Shown here piece after piece: positions 1 through 9,070 of a stretch of 64,000 bases of DNA (positions are counted from its first letter, which is position 1; each line of letters begins with the position of its first letter). The notes under the pieces are model-generated. The model did not search any database. It was not told where the DNA came from and was given only the letters and a program-made list of their open reading frames with translations. The stretch spans positions 41,618 through 105,617 of the forward strand of contig JAPSFM010000006.1 in NCBI GenBank assembly GCA_035063885.1, written 5' to 3'. The position numbers were made by a program, and so were the translations under genes. The DNA is from CAADGY01 sp900696665 (lineage in GTDB: Bacteria; Acidobacteriota; Terriglobia; Bryobacterales; Bryobacteraceae).

Positions 1-861
1 GATTCCGGCATCTTTATTCACGCGCCGGAACATGGCCGCAATACCTGGGCGGGTATGCAAATCAAGATCTTCCACCAGCAGGAGAAGGAACCCACTACCA
101 ATGCGATGGGCTCGATCTTTCCCGTAGTGGCTCCGTCCAAGGTGAATGTTCGGCCGGGCTGGAATTCTATGCGGATTCTGATGGACTGGCCAACGCTTCG
201 GGTCTGGACCAACGACGAGATGGTGCAGGACCTCAACGTTGAGACCACCGCCGACCTTCGCTACCGGTTGAGAGAGGGATACCTGGGCCTATCGAGCCTT
301 TCCTATCCGCTGCGATTCCGCAATCTGCGCGTCCGGGAACTGCCATCGAAACAAAAATGGCAAATCCTGTACAACAAGCCCGAAGATTTGGAAGCAAACT
401 GGTGGCTCTCGGAAGGGGAACCAAACTTTCAGGCGTTGGGTGGCATCCTGCGGGCCGATGGTCTCGGCCACATCGCCACGAAGGAGAAGTATCGCGATCT
501 CGAATTGCAGCTCTATATCCGTGGGACGCGGTCGCATAATGGAGGACTGCTGTTCCGTTCCGAAGGCAAGGGCTTGAAAGGCAAGCGGTACGAAATCCAG
601 TTGCACGATGTGCCCGATTCCCATTTCCCGACCGGCTCTCTGTACTACTACAAGCGTTCCCGCTACCCAAACATCGAAGATGAGAAATGGTTTTTGACGC
701 AGTTGTTCGTAAAAGGCAGAAACGTGGTCGTGCGCATTGATGGAGAGAACGTTCTCGAATACGACAATCTCACGGACCTGGAGCCGGGATACGTTGAGTT
801 GCAGGCGCACCGGAAAGGCTATTGGCTGGAGTTCAAAGACGTAAGAATCAGAAGAATTTGA
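1..861 (+). CDS. DUF1080 (3-keto-disaccharide hydrolase-like) protein, 5' end cut by window
   Basis: The reading frame is open from base 1, so the start lies outside the window and about 286 codons are visible. It shows two consecutive concanavalin/laminarinase-like folds of the DUF1080 type. The first begins with the DSGIFIHAPEHG and GMQIKI pattern typical of this family and ends near LRFRNLRVREL. The second covers roughly the last 165 residues and ends with the parallel phrase LEFKDVRIRRI. DUF1080 proteins are secreted or periplasmic and bind or cleave disaccharide derivatives; some are 3-keto-glycoside hydrolases. The following gene is on the same strand 44 bases later, so the two probably form an operon. 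The family is clear; the exact substrate is unknown. Confidence 0.8.
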   Translation, partial: DSGIFIHAPEHGRNTWAGMQIKIFHQQEKEPTTNAMGSIFPVVAPSKVNVRPGWNSMRILMDWPTLRVWTNDEMVQDLNVETTADLRYRLREGYLGLSSLSYPLRFRNLRVRELPSKQKWQILYNKPEDLEANWWLSEGEPNFQALGGILRADGLGHIATKEKYRDLELQLYIRGTRSHNGGLLFRSEGKGLKGKRYEIQLHDVPDSHFPTGSLYYYKRSRYPNIEDEKWFLTQLFVKGRNVVVRIDGENVLEYDNLTDLEPGYVELQAHRKGYWLEFKDVRIRRI

Positions 862-905
862 GCCGCGACGGCAACGGAGCGGCATTTGGCAGAAGGGGTA
901 CAGTT

Positions 906-2435
906 ATGAACCGCAGGCATTTTCTGGAATTGGGCACGATGTCCGCCGCACTGGCTTCGAGCGCCAGCGCGGCCTCTTTTCAATCCGGTGCGCAGCCGTC
1001 CGGCAGCGCAGGATACGCGGAGCGCGACATCACCCCAAAGATCGGCATGGAGCAGCCCGGCGGCTACAGCAAGGTCTACCACAAGTCGTTGCATGACCCC
1101 TGTAAGGTGCGCGCGGCGGTATTCCAGGATGGCGGCACGCGTGTGGCGCTGGTTGGCCTAGATGCGCTCATCATCCCCCGGTCCATTGTTGTTGGCGCAC
1201 GCAAGGAGATCGAACAGCGCTGCGGCATTCCGGGCAATGCGGTCATGGTGGGCGCGTCGCACTCGCATTCATCAGGTCCCGTTGGAATGGTGCAGCCGGG
1301 AGAATACGATCACGCTTCTTCTCTGGCGAAGAAACTCGCCTATGAGCACTCTTCGGCGGCGGACGCCGGCTATCTCGAACAGGTGCAGGCCGAGATTGTT
1401 AACGCCGTTTGCCAGGCCGAGAAATCACGCCGTGCGAGCCGCACCGGATTCGGAACGGGGAAGGAAGAAAAGGCCGCCTACAACCGCCGCTTCCGGATGA
1501 AAAACGGCCTCACTTATACTCACCCCGGTAAGGGGAATCCCGATATTGTGGAAACCGCCGGACCCATCGATCCCGAGGTAGCCGCTATCGGCACCTTTGA
1601 TGAAAAAGGGAAGCTCATCGGCTGTGTTGTGAATTACGCATGTCATGCGACCACCAACCCTGGCGGTATTTCGGCAAACTGGATTCACTACATGGAGAAT
1701 GCGATTCGCGGTGCGTTCAACCCCGATGCGGTAGTGGTGTTCCTGCAAGGTTTCTGCGGCGACGTTACGCAGGTGGATAACCTGAGCCCGTACGCCAACC
1801 CACCCGGCGAAGAGTGGGCGCGGTTCGTTGGCGGCCGCGTCGGCGCCGAAGCAGTGAAGGTGTTGCTAAGCGCCGAACCAGGATCCCTGGGCCCGGTCGC
1901 CGTGCGAACGAAGTTGCTTCAGATTCCGCGGCGCAAGCCGAACCCCGATCGTCTGAAGAAGTGCATCGAGATGGTGCAAAGGGACCCGAAGGAAGCCGGC
2001 ATGACGGATTGGGTGTTTGCAAAAGAGATCGTGATGCTCGACGCGCTCATCGCCAAAGAGGCGCAGGTGGACGTGGAGATTCAGGCCATCCAGGTTGGCC
2101 CCGCCGTATTTGTTTCGGCGCCCGGCGAAATGTTCTGCCAGTTGGGGCTGGACATCAAGGCCGGAAGCAAGTTCCCCATCACCTGTCCGGTGGAGTTGGC
2201 GAACGGCTGCGTCGGCTACATACCCACAGAAGAGGCTCTTGGCAAACACGGGGGCGGTTACGAGACGCGGCTTACCGCCTACAGCAACCTGATTCCAAGC
2301 GCGGGCACGCAAATGGTGAACGCCGGAGTAGAGTTGACGAAACAACTCACCCCCGGAAAATTTCCGGAGCCCGCGAAAGCTCCGCCCTTCAAAGAGCCCT
2401 GGTCTTACGGTAACGTGCCTCCGGAGTTGTCCTGA
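906..2435 (+). CDS. Neutral/alkaline non-lysosomal ceramidase-family protein, exported
   Basis: A 509-residue protein starting at the ATG at 906, preceded by a purine-rich AGAAGGGG site. An in-frame start at 822 would lie inside the upstream gene and lacks the export signal. The N-terminus MNRRHFLELGTMSAALASSASAA looks like a Tat-type or Sec-type signal. The mature part opens with AGYAERDITP, usual for the N-terminal ceramidase domain, and has the metal-site motif H119-S-H121 in GASHSHSSGP. Related proteins hydrolyse ceramide amide bonds, but in soil bacteria many members act on unknown amides or esters. It follows the DUF1080 gene and its last 31 bases overlap the end of the convergent IclR gene. 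Family call is firm, substrate is not. Confidence 0.78.
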   Translation: MNRRHFLELGTMSAALASSASAASFQSGAQPSGSAGYAERDITPKIGMEQPGGYSKVYHKSLHDPCKVRAAVFQDGGTRVALVGLDALIIPRSIVVGARKEIEQRCGIPGNAVMVGASHSHSSGPVGMVQPGEYDHASSLAKKLAYEHSSAADAGYLEQVQAEIVNAVCQAEKSRRASRTGFGTGKEEKAAYNRRFRMKNGLTYTHPGKGNPDIVETAGPIDPEVAAIGTFDEKGKLIGCVVNYACHATTNPGGISANWIHYMENAIRGAFNPDAVVVFLQGFCGDVTQVDNLSPYANPPGEEWARFVGGRVGAEAVKVLLSAEPGSLGPVAVRTKLLQIPRRKPNPDRLKKCIEMVQRDPKEAGMTDWVFAKEIVMLDALIAKEAQVDVEIQAIQVGPAVFVSAPGEMFCQLGLDIKAGSKFPITCPVELANGCVGYIPTEEALGKHGGGYETRLTAYSNLIPSAGTQMVNAGVELTKQLTPGKFPEPAKAPPFKEPWSYGNVPPELS

Positions 2436-3253
2436 CCCGCGGCCCGGATGAGGGCAGCCGGTTCCTCGAAGCTCCGGCTATCGCGAAATTCCGCCAGTTG
2501 GCGTGAAATCTCGTGCGCGGCCTGCTTCACAAGATTTACCAAAGCGGCGCTATTGGAATCCTGAATCTGTTCCGTCGTGCCCGAGATACTGATGGCGGCA
2601 AGGACGTTGCCCGCAGGTCCGGCGATGGGAGCGCCAATACATCGTATGCCGATCTCCTCCTCTTCGTCGTCTACGGCGTAACCCAGGCTGCGCGTTTTCG
2701 CCAGTTCCTGCCGCAGTTTGTGGAGCGACGCGATCGTGTTCTCGTTGTGCCGCAGCAGACCGCGCTCTTCGATAAGGCGGCGGAGTTCTTCATCCGGCAG
2801 GTTCGCAATCAGGCACTTGCCGAGACTGGTGCAATGCACGTCGATGCGCTTGCCGATCCACGTGGCGACGCGATGCACAGGCCCGCGCTCCAGCTTCGCG
2901 ATCAGCGTAGCTTCGCCGCGCTCGAGTATCGCCATGTGGACGGTCATACCCGTGCGCTCCATCAGGTCGCGAAGAATTGGGAGCGCCCGTTCTCGCAGCA
3001 CAATTCCGTCCATCGCCAGGTTGGCGATGCGGATCAGCTTCGAACCGCACAGATACCGGCCTGTCGTCCCGCTCCGGCGGAGGTAACCCTCACGCTCAAA
3101 AGTGAGCAGCAGGCAGTGAATCGAACTCTTCGGAAACTCCAGGTGCCGCGTGATCTGCGAGAACGTAAGACCGCTTTTCGAATGGGCGACCAGTTCCAGA
3201 ATGGCGAGGCCCCGCTCCAGCGCCGGCACGGAAGGTGTCTTCGCAGCCGTCAT
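2405..3253 (-). CDS. IclR-family transcriptional regulator
   Basis: 282 residues. A winged helix-turn-helix spans about residues 10-70 (ALERGLAILELVA, LEFPKSSIHCLL, RYLCGSKL), followed by the IclR effector-binding domain at about 85-255, with the usual SLGKCLIANLP and DDEEEEIGIRCIGAPI phrases. IclR proteins bind as dimers or tetramers near divergent promoters and respond to small carbon metabolites. The gene is divergent from the SDR gene starting at 3342, with an 88-base shared region that holds a short palindrome at 3260-3273. It most likely controls itself and the SDR gene. The extended C-terminal tail beyond residue 255 is uninformative. Confidence 0.9.
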   Translation of the reverse strand: MTAAKTPSVPALERGLAILELVAHSKSGLTFSQITRHLEFPKSSIHCLLLTFEREGYLRRSGTTGRYLCGSKLIRIANLAMDGIVLRERALPILRDLMERTGMTVHMAILERGEATLIAKLERGPVHRVATWIGKRIDVHCTSLGKCLIANLPDEELRRLIEERGLLRHNENTIASLHKLRQELAKTRSLGYAVDDEEEEIGIRCIGAPIAGPAGNVLAAISISGTTEQIQDSNSAALVNLVKQAAHEISRQLAEFRDSRSFEEPAALIRAAGQDNSGGTLP

Positions 3254-3259
3254 GTGTTT

Positions 3260-3273
3260 TCCAATAGGTTGGA
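3260..3273. promoter_or_regulatory. Candidate IclR operator palindrome
   Basis: TCCAA-TAGG-TTGGA is a perfect 5-base inverted repeat 6 bases upstream of the IclR start, in the region shared with the SDR gene. IclR-type regulators commonly bind such palindromes and autoregulate. The assignment rests only on position and symmetry. Confidence 0.35.
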
Positions 3274-3341
3274 CTGTGCTGAAGATTCTAACAGAACCGC
3301 CTTTGACATGGCGATACCTGGACCAAAAGAATGGAGGTCAA

Positions 3342-4091
3342 ATGGACAGGCTCAGAAACAAAATCGCAATTGTCACCGGAGCGGCGCACGGTATCGGGCT
3401 GGCAATCGCACAACTCTTCGCGGAAGAAGGAGCCTGGGTGCTGATCGCCGATGTAGACGAACAGGCCGGAGAAGCCGCCGCGGCACGGATTCGCGAACAG
3501 GGCGGCAGTGCGGTATTTCAACGAACCGATGTATCGTCGGCCGCCGATGCTGCGCGGACGGTGAAAATTGCCTGTGCACAAACCGGACGCATTGACATCC
3601 TCTGCAACAACGCGGCCTATCTCGGCGAATTCCACGGAGTGCTGGAGGCCACCGACGATGAATGGAACCGGTGTATCCAGGTGGCCCTCCTGGGGACGCA
3701 GCGATGTACCCGCGAAGTGCTGCCCTATATGATCCGGCAGAAACAAGGTTCCATCGTGAACATCGCTTCAATTCAGGCGATTGCCGCGTGTCCCACCTCC
3801 GTTGCTTATGCGGCGACGAAAGCCGCGCTTCTGGGCTTCGCACTGAGCGCCGCCTATGACTACGGCCCGAGCAACATTCGCGTAAACTCGATCTGCCCCG
3901 GTCCGATCCAGACGCGCATCTCGCCCAAACCCGGCGAGCCGAACTATGACTGGCAGTGCGCACAGACGATGTTGGGGCGGGTGGGCTACCCGGAAGAAGT
4001 GGCTCGGGCCGCACTGTTTCTCGCTTCCGACGAGGCTTCGTATATCACGGGAGCCGTCCTGCCGGTGGATGGCGGCTGGACGTCCAAGTAA
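3342..4091 (+). CDS. Short-chain dehydrogenase/reductase (SDR)
   Basis: 249 residues from the ATG at 3342, which has a clear GGAGG site at 3333-3337; longer in-frame starts run back into the IclR gene. It is a classical SDR: TGAAHGIG cofactor motif near residue 13, NNAAY near residue 86, and catalytic Y156-x-x-x-K160 in AYAATKAAL. The C-terminus ends GAVLPVDGGWTSK, as in glucose/fatty-acyl SDRs. The acidic stretch after the second strand (ADVDE) suggests NAD(H) rather than NADP(H). It is divergent from the IclR regulator and probably controlled by it. Sugar or sugar-acid dehydrogenase is plausible, but the substrate cannot be read from the sequence. Confidence 0.88.
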   Translation: MDRLRNKIAIVTGAAHGIGLAIAQLFAEEGAWVLIADVDEQAGEAAAARIREQGGSAVFQRTDVSSAADAARTVKIACAQTGRIDILCNNAAYLGEFHGVLEATDDEWNRCIQVALLGTQRCTREVLPYMIRQKQGSIVNIASIQAIAACPTSVAYAATKAALLGFALSAAYDYGPSNIRVNSICPGPIQTRISPKPGEPNYDWQCAQTMLGRVGYPEEVARAALFLASDEASYITGAVLPVDGGWTSK

Positions 4092-6818
4092 TCAGCGCGC
4101 CATCTGTTTCCGGAGGAATTCCACGCTGACCTCTACTGCCGGCCGGAACTCAGAGCCGGAAGCGTAACGCAACAGACGGTCAAAAAGAAACACGGCTTCC
4201 GGATAGGCCTCATCCAGATGTTCACGGATCGTGAGAGCAGTCACCAGAAGGCTGCCTCTTCCCGCCTTCGCTTCGAAGATATAGCCTGTACGGCTCAGGT
4301 TCTTCCTTTTGCTGAGAAAACTGGAAGTGGTGCGAATACCGCCCGCAATAGGCACCAACTCCCGCGGCCAGTCATCGAGCGGCAAGGACCATCCGCCTTC
4401 CACCAGGTTGTAGAACTGGAGATCGAACATGCCTTCGTGGGGCATGCCCTTAAGGGCTGCGTGGTTTTGTAGAACGCTACCCAGCGCGCCGCCGGAAGCA
4501 GGAAAGAATGTCGCATCGCCGGGACGTCCGAATTGCTCACGGTCCGCCATCAGCCAGACACGTCCACCGGATTCGATGTGCTGGAGCGCTCCCGCGTCGA
4601 GCCGCGGCACGATCAGCAGCGAATCGGCAGGTACACCCGCCGCGGCATCGGTGATGAAGGGATACAGCCGTTGCACTGCCGTCCACCGTACGCCGGAAGC
4701 AACCGGAACGGGGCTCCGATCAAGCAGCGCCTTTCGCGGAAACGTCCAGAAGTTCCAGCGGTTCGTGTAGGTATTGGGCCCGGCCGTAATCTCAGCCACC
4801 AGTTGCAGCTTGCGCGCTTCTTCTCCTCCCGCCGGCGGAAGCCTGATGCGGCCGGCTTTAGCCACCGTACCCAATTCCGAATGACCACCCGCGACAGAAG
4901 CAGCCGCGATTTCGCGCATGCCGTCGAACAGGCGCCACCGGAGAACACCTCCCTTCACCGGCGTGTTTCCGTAATTCGACACGAACACGTCCATCACTTT
5001 TTCCGTGTCATTCCACAGGGTGCGCTCGTTCACTCCGGCGCTAAGAAGCAACAGAACCGGACTGTTCAGTTCCCTGCCTTCCGCCGGCTGAATGCCTTTT
5101 GGCTGCCAGAAGTAATCGAACCATCCCTCTTCCCACGAGTCGCCCTCACCCGTCCCGCCAGGGTAATCGACAATCAGCCAATAGTGGTATCCGGTTACTT
5201 CAGGGCTGCGGCGCACGCGCTCGATCTGGTACTTGCGCCCGATGTGCTGGAGCCGCTGCGAATTTCTGACGTACTCTGCGTACTTCGCCGTAAGACCGCT
5301 CTCTTCCACCCAGGCTTTCTTCTCCTTGAGCCAGGTAGGCTCGATTACGCCTGTGAATTTCGGGATCAGCGAAATGTCCGGCAAAGAGCAATAGTAGCTT
5401 CCGAATTCGTGGCGCACTGTGGGAGCGTCTTCGGGAGCGCCGTTGTACAGGCTGAACATATCCGTGGGCCGCAGCACCAGGCCGTCGTTCGACAGTATGA
5501 GACGCCGCGGATCGATGGATTTCGCCAGGCGGTAGAACTCCTCCACGCTGGCCTGGAACTCCTTGCGTTCGGCCTCGGTCTTGAGCCAGTCCAGGTTGAA
5601 TTCATTGCCGAGCGCCAGCGAGAGAAACGACGGACTATTGCGATATGCACGCAGCACCCCTTCCATTTCGCGCTTCAGAAAATCTCTGTGCGGCAGAAAA
5701 TATTGTGTGTACGCGACAGGCAGTTCGGCCATGATGAAAATGCCCACTTCATCGGCGGCCTCGAAGAACGCCGGAAGAGGTGTAGCCGAATGGAACCGCA
5801 CCGCATTGAACCCGAAGCCGCGAGCCATACGCAGGCGTTCCAGATACACCTGTTTGGATGCCGGTGGAGCGCCCGTCAGAACTTCGATCATGTCGTCGCC
5901 ATAGCCCCGCAGGTAGAGCGGCTTGCCATTAAGCAGCAGCACGTTGCCGCGAGTAGTGACTTCGCGCATGCCAAAACGTTCTTCCATGCGGTCGCGCTCG
6001 TTGCTGCCCTGCACCAATCGAACGGTCGCGGTATAGAGATGAGGGTCCTCGGGCGTCCATAAACGTGCCTCTGGAATCGTGACCGTCACTTCCGCCTCGC
6101 CGCCGCGTAACGCGCCGGCGCCTGTGGCACCGCCCACGTTCACCTCGACCCGCACACCGGAAACGGAGTCCGCTCCGGCGACGGACACACGGAAGGCGGC
6201 TGTCTTTCGCTCGATGGAAGGAACAATCGCCACTTCGGAAATTCGCAGCGGGTCGCTCGCTTCGAGCTCCACGTTCCCATACAGACCGCCCCAGCTTGCG
6301 ATGTAGTTGACCATTCCGGTGGGCTCGTCGCCGGGCTGCGTGCGCGGGCCTTCGTTGATGGTCGCGCCCGGGTTCACAATGCGGAATGCGATCGTATTCT
6401 CCGAGCCCGGCCGGATGGCCTGTGTCACATCGAATTCGAAAGGTGCGCTGATGCCATCGTGCTCGCCGATCCTGTGGCCGTTGACGTAGAGCGCGACGCG
6501 GCGCAACGCCCCGCCTACGCGCACATGCACCGTTTTCCCTTTCCACGATGCCGGGATGGCAACCTGGCGGCGATACCACGCCTGCCCTTCATAGTGGTTT
6601 CGCACGATGCCCGAAGGCTCGCCCACGCCTTGCGCCTGCCAGGTGCCCGGAACTTGCAAACGGCGATCGAACGGAACGCCGGGCGAGTGCCACTCCTGCG
6701 TATCGCCAACGGATTTGGGATCGGTGCGGAATTCCCAGGCGCCATTCAGGTCGATGCGCGGCCGGGTGGCGGAATAACACACTGCGGAAACGAGAGCGGC
6801 AGCTAGCAGTAGTCTCAC
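4092..6818 (-). CDS. Glycoside hydrolase family 2 protein, secreted
   Basis: 908 residues with a signal peptide (MRLLLAAALVSAVCYSA). It has the GH2 order: sugar-binding jelly roll at about 20-170 (LNGAWEFRTDP, YEGQAWYRRQVAIP, LYVNGHRIGEHDG), immunoglobulin-like domain at about 180-290, and a TIM barrel at about 295-560 (LRGYGDDMIEVL, GFNAVRFHSATPLP). The acid/base glutamate is likely E406 in LALGNEFN and the nucleophile candidate is E471 in RHEFGSYY. A further C-terminal region of about 340 residues is beta-rich and unassigned. GH2 enzymes are beta-galactosidases, beta-glucuronidases or beta-mannosidases; specificity is not clear here. Its stop abuts the convergent SDR stop with no base between. 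Confidence in GH2 is high. Confidence 0.85.
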   Translation of the reverse strand: MRLLLAAALVSAVCYSATRPRIDLNGAWEFRTDPKSVGDTQEWHSPGVPFDRRLQVPGTWQAQGVGEPSGIVRNHYEGQAWYRRQVAIPASWKGKTVHVRVGGALRRVALYVNGHRIGEHDGISAPFEFDVTQAIRPGSENTIAFRIVNPGATINEGPRTQPGDEPTGMVNYIASWGGLYGNVELEASDPLRISEVAIVPSIERKTAAFRVSVAGADSVSGVRVEVNVGGATGAGALRGGEAEVTVTIPEARLWTPEDPHLYTATVRLVQGSNERDRMEERFGMREVTTRGNVLLLNGKPLYLRGYGDDMIEVLTGAPPASKQVYLERLRMARGFGFNAVRFHSATPLPAFFEAADEVGIFIMAELPVAYTQYFLPHRDFLKREMEGVLRAYRNSPSFLSLALGNEFNLDWLKTEAERKEFQASVEEFYRLAKSIDPRRLILSNDGLVLRPTDMFSLYNGAPEDAPTVRHEFGSYYCSLPDISLIPKFTGVIEPTWLKEKKAWVEESGLTAKYAEYVRNSQRLQHIGRKYQIERVRRSPEVTGYHYWLIVDYPGGTGEGDSWEEGWFDYFWQPKGIQPAEGRELNSPVLLLLSAGVNERTLWNDTEKVMDVFVSNYGNTPVKGGVLRWRLFDGMREIAAASVAGGHSELGTVAKAGRIRLPPAGGEEARKLQLVAEITAGPNTYTNRWNFWTFPRKALLDRSPVPVASGVRWTAVQRLYPFITDAAAGVPADSLLIVPRLDAGALQHIESGGRVWLMADREQFGRPGDATFFPASGGALGSVLQNHAALKGMPHEGMFDLQFYNLVEGGWSLPLDDWPRELVPIAGGIRTTSSFLSKRKNLSRTGYIFEAKAGRGSLLVTALTIREHLDEAYPEAVFLFDRLLRYASGSEFRPAVEVSVEFLRKQMAR

Positions 6819-6906
6819 TCCTAGACCGTAACACCAACCGCGTTAATGAGCCCGTTGCCGCGCGCATTATCCTCCAATTAGCTGGAACTTTGAGAATGAA
6901 ATGCGA

Positions 6907-6933
6907 ATGACAGGCATCGTGCGAACGTATAAT
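6907..6933 (+). promoter_or_regulatory. Putative promoter of the penicillin acylase gene, close to leaderless
   Basis: A perfect -10 box TATAAT lies at 6928-6933, with ATGACA (5 of 6 to the -35 consensus) at 6907-6912 and a short 15-base spacer. The expected transcription start, around 6940, is only a few bases before the ATG at 6944, and no ribosome site is visible, so the message would be almost leaderless. Confidence 0.5.
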
Positions 6934-6943
6934 CGCGTAACGG

Positions 6944-9070
6944 ATGATCACCGCGATTATTGCGCTCCTTCTGTATGTTTCTCCGCGAGCGGCCGCCGAT
7001 TCTCTCGCCGGACAGGTGACCATCTATCGCGACACGTATGGTGTACCGCATATCGCCGGCGAAACGGAAGAGGCAACCTTCTTCGGTTATGGTTACGCGC
7101 AGGCACAGGATCACCTGGAGCGGATGATGGTGCAGTACCTGGACGCGCAGGGGCGCCGCGCGGAGGTCCAAGACTTTCAGGCGCTGGGCGACGGGTATCT
7201 CCACTTCATTCGGTACGAGTACCGTTGGGATGGCGACTATCTTCAACGATTGCTGCGAACGAAAAGTGGCGTCGCCGGCAATCGCGATCAGATCCCGCCC
7301 GGCGTCTACCGCATCCTGGATGCTTTCGCCAGGGGTGTGAACTTTTACATCCGCGAGAACCGCACCAGCATTCCCGCGTGGATTGAAGAGATTACTGCGG
7401 AAGACGTCGAGGCGCTGGAGCGAAGCCAATACTTTCGCTTCTATAGCATCCATGATGCACTTTCGAAATTGCCGGGCAGCACCTACTCTTTCCCGCACCT
7501 GGGTTCGAACCAGTGGGCAGTTTCGCGCGGAAAATCGGCGAATGGACGCGTCATGCATGCCGAGCACACGCACATGCCGTGGGCAAACCGGTTTCAAAAT
7601 TACGAAGCGCACCTGATGACACCCGGCAAACTCAACGCCGGCGGCATCAGTTGGTTCGGCAGCCCGTTTTTTCTGGACGGATTCAATGACCGGATCACGT
7701 GGTCGGCCACGTACAACAATCCCAACATCGCCGACGTGTACGAAGAAAAATTGAAGCCGGACGACCCTGCGAAATACGAGTACGACGGCCGCTGGCGCGC
7801 GATGCGCGTGGAGGAAGAAACGTTCCGGATTCGCGGACCAAAGGGCCTGGAGACCGTCACGCTACCCCTTTACTACACGCATCACGGCCCTGTCGTGAAA
7901 ATGGATCGCACGCGGCATCGTGCCTGGTCGGTAAAACTCCCGAACTTCGAAAACACAACTTACTCCGCCGCTCTCTATGGATTGATGAAGGCCAGCAATC
8001 TCGCGGAATTCAAGGCCATGGTGGCGCGGCAATGGATGCCGCGCTGGAACCTGCTCTACAGCGATGCGAAGAGCATCTACTGGGTACACAACGGCACCGT
8101 TCCCCTCCGGCCGGCCGGGTTCGATTGGAGCAAGCCGGTTCCCGGCTGGACGAGCGCCACGGAATGGAAGGGGTATGTTCCATTCGAGCAGTATCCACAG
8201 GTCCTCGACCCGCCCTCGGGATTTCTGCAGAATTGCAACAATCCGCCCTGGTTCGTCACTCCCCATTCGGAACTGAAGAGCCCGGCGCCCTATTACCTCC
8301 ACTCGCCGGGAGCGGCCCTCAACACACGGGGAGAGCGCCTGCTGAACGTGCTCAGCGAAAATCGGAAATTCAGCATCGCGGACATGATCGATCTCGCTTT
8401 CGACACCTACATTGTCGCGGCGGATATCTTCATTCCATTGCTGGAACGCACAAACCCGCGGGATGAACAGGCGCGCCGCGCCGTTGCGCTGTTGAAAGAA
8501 TGGAACCGCCGATCGAGCGCGGATTCCACGGCCTACACGATCGCCTACTATTTCGGAAAGGCCTACCAGGATCTGTTCGCCGGCCAGTTCTCACGATTCA
8601 ATTCGCCGGAGCGTACCAAGATTGACATCGGCTCGGCCGAAGAACAGAAAATGGCCGCGGAGGCGCTGCGCGAAGCCTTAAACCGGTTGGAGAAGCGATT
8701 CCAAAGTATCGAAGTGCCCTGGGGCAGGATCACTATCACCCGCCGTGGCGGCGATTTCCCCATGGACGGAACGGGGCTCTACGGCGTGCTGCATCCGGAT
8801 ACGGGCATCGAGCAGGAAGATGGGCGCATCCTGTGTAATGACGGTTGGGGCCACGTGATGGTGGCTGTCGAAGGCGACCCAAAAGAGATCTGGACCCTGT
8901 TGCCGTATGGCCAATCCGAAAACCCATCTTCGCCGCACTATAACGATCAGACGATCCTGCATAGCCGCCGCCAATTAAAGCGGTTCTGGTTCACTCCGTC
9001 CGAAATTCTGGACAATACAAAATCGGTCTGGGGGAAACGCGGACGGTTGAGCAGCATACGGGAGCAATAA
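6944..9070 (+). CDS. Penicillin acylase-family N-terminal nucleophile hydrolase
   Basis: 708 residues with a short signal peptide (MITAIIALLLYVSPRAAA). The family pattern is clear: VTIYRDTYGVPHIAGETEEATFFGYGYAQAQDHLERM near the start of the alpha chain, then the autocleavage site GSNQWAVS, with S188 as the new N-terminal nucleophile of the beta chain. The alpha part would be about 170 residues and the beta part about 520, within the range of the acyl-homoserine-lactone and penicillin acylase group. These periplasmic enzymes cut amide bonds of acyl side chains, often in AHL signals or N-acyl amino acids. The next gene starts one base inside this stop (TAATG), so the two are translationally coupled. 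Family certain, substrate unknown. Confidence 0.88.
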   Translation: MITAIIALLLYVSPRAAADSLAGQVTIYRDTYGVPHIAGETEEATFFGYGYAQAQDHLERMMVQYLDAQGRRAEVQDFQALGDGYLHFIRYEYRWDGDYLQRLLRTKSGVAGNRDQIPPGVYRILDAFARGVNFYIRENRTSIPAWIEEITAEDVEALERSQYFRFYSIHDALSKLPGSTYSFPHLGSNQWAVSRGKSANGRVMHAEHTHMPWANRFQNYEAHLMTPGKLNAGGISWFGSPFFLDGFNDRITWSATYNNPNIADVYEEKLKPDDPAKYEYDGRWRAMRVEEETFRIRGPKGLETVTLPLYYTHHGPVVKMDRTRHRAWSVKLPNFENTTYSAALYGLMKASNLAEFKAMVARQWMPRWNLLYSDAKSIYWVHNGTVPLRPAGFDWSKPVPGWTSATEWKGYVPFEQYPQVLDPPSGFLQNCNNPPWFVTPHSELKSPAPYYLHSPGAALNTRGERLLNVLSENRKFSIADMIDLAFDTYIVAADIFIPLLERTNPRDEQARRAVALLKEWNRRSSADSTAYTIAYYFGKAYQDLFAGQFSRFNSPERTKIDIGSAEEQKMAAEALREALNRLEKRFQSIEVPWGRITITRRGGDFPMDGTGLYGVLHPDTGIEQEDGRILCNDGWGHVMVAVEGDPKEIWTLLPYGQSENPSSPHYNDQTILHSRRQLKRFWFTPSEILDNTKSVWGKRGRLSSIREQ

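Noticed and set aside
4533..6062. 509-residue frame on plus opposite the GH2 gene
   Set aside because: Composition is arginine-, histidine- and alanine-rich without domains; it is the mirror of a real gene in GC-rich DNA. The same holds for long frames opposite 26687-28456, 42023-44769, 49830-51320 and 50955-53252.
6944..9070. Antibiotic (penicillin G) acylase
   Set aside because: The family name is historical; the context gives no reason to think penicillin is the substrate.
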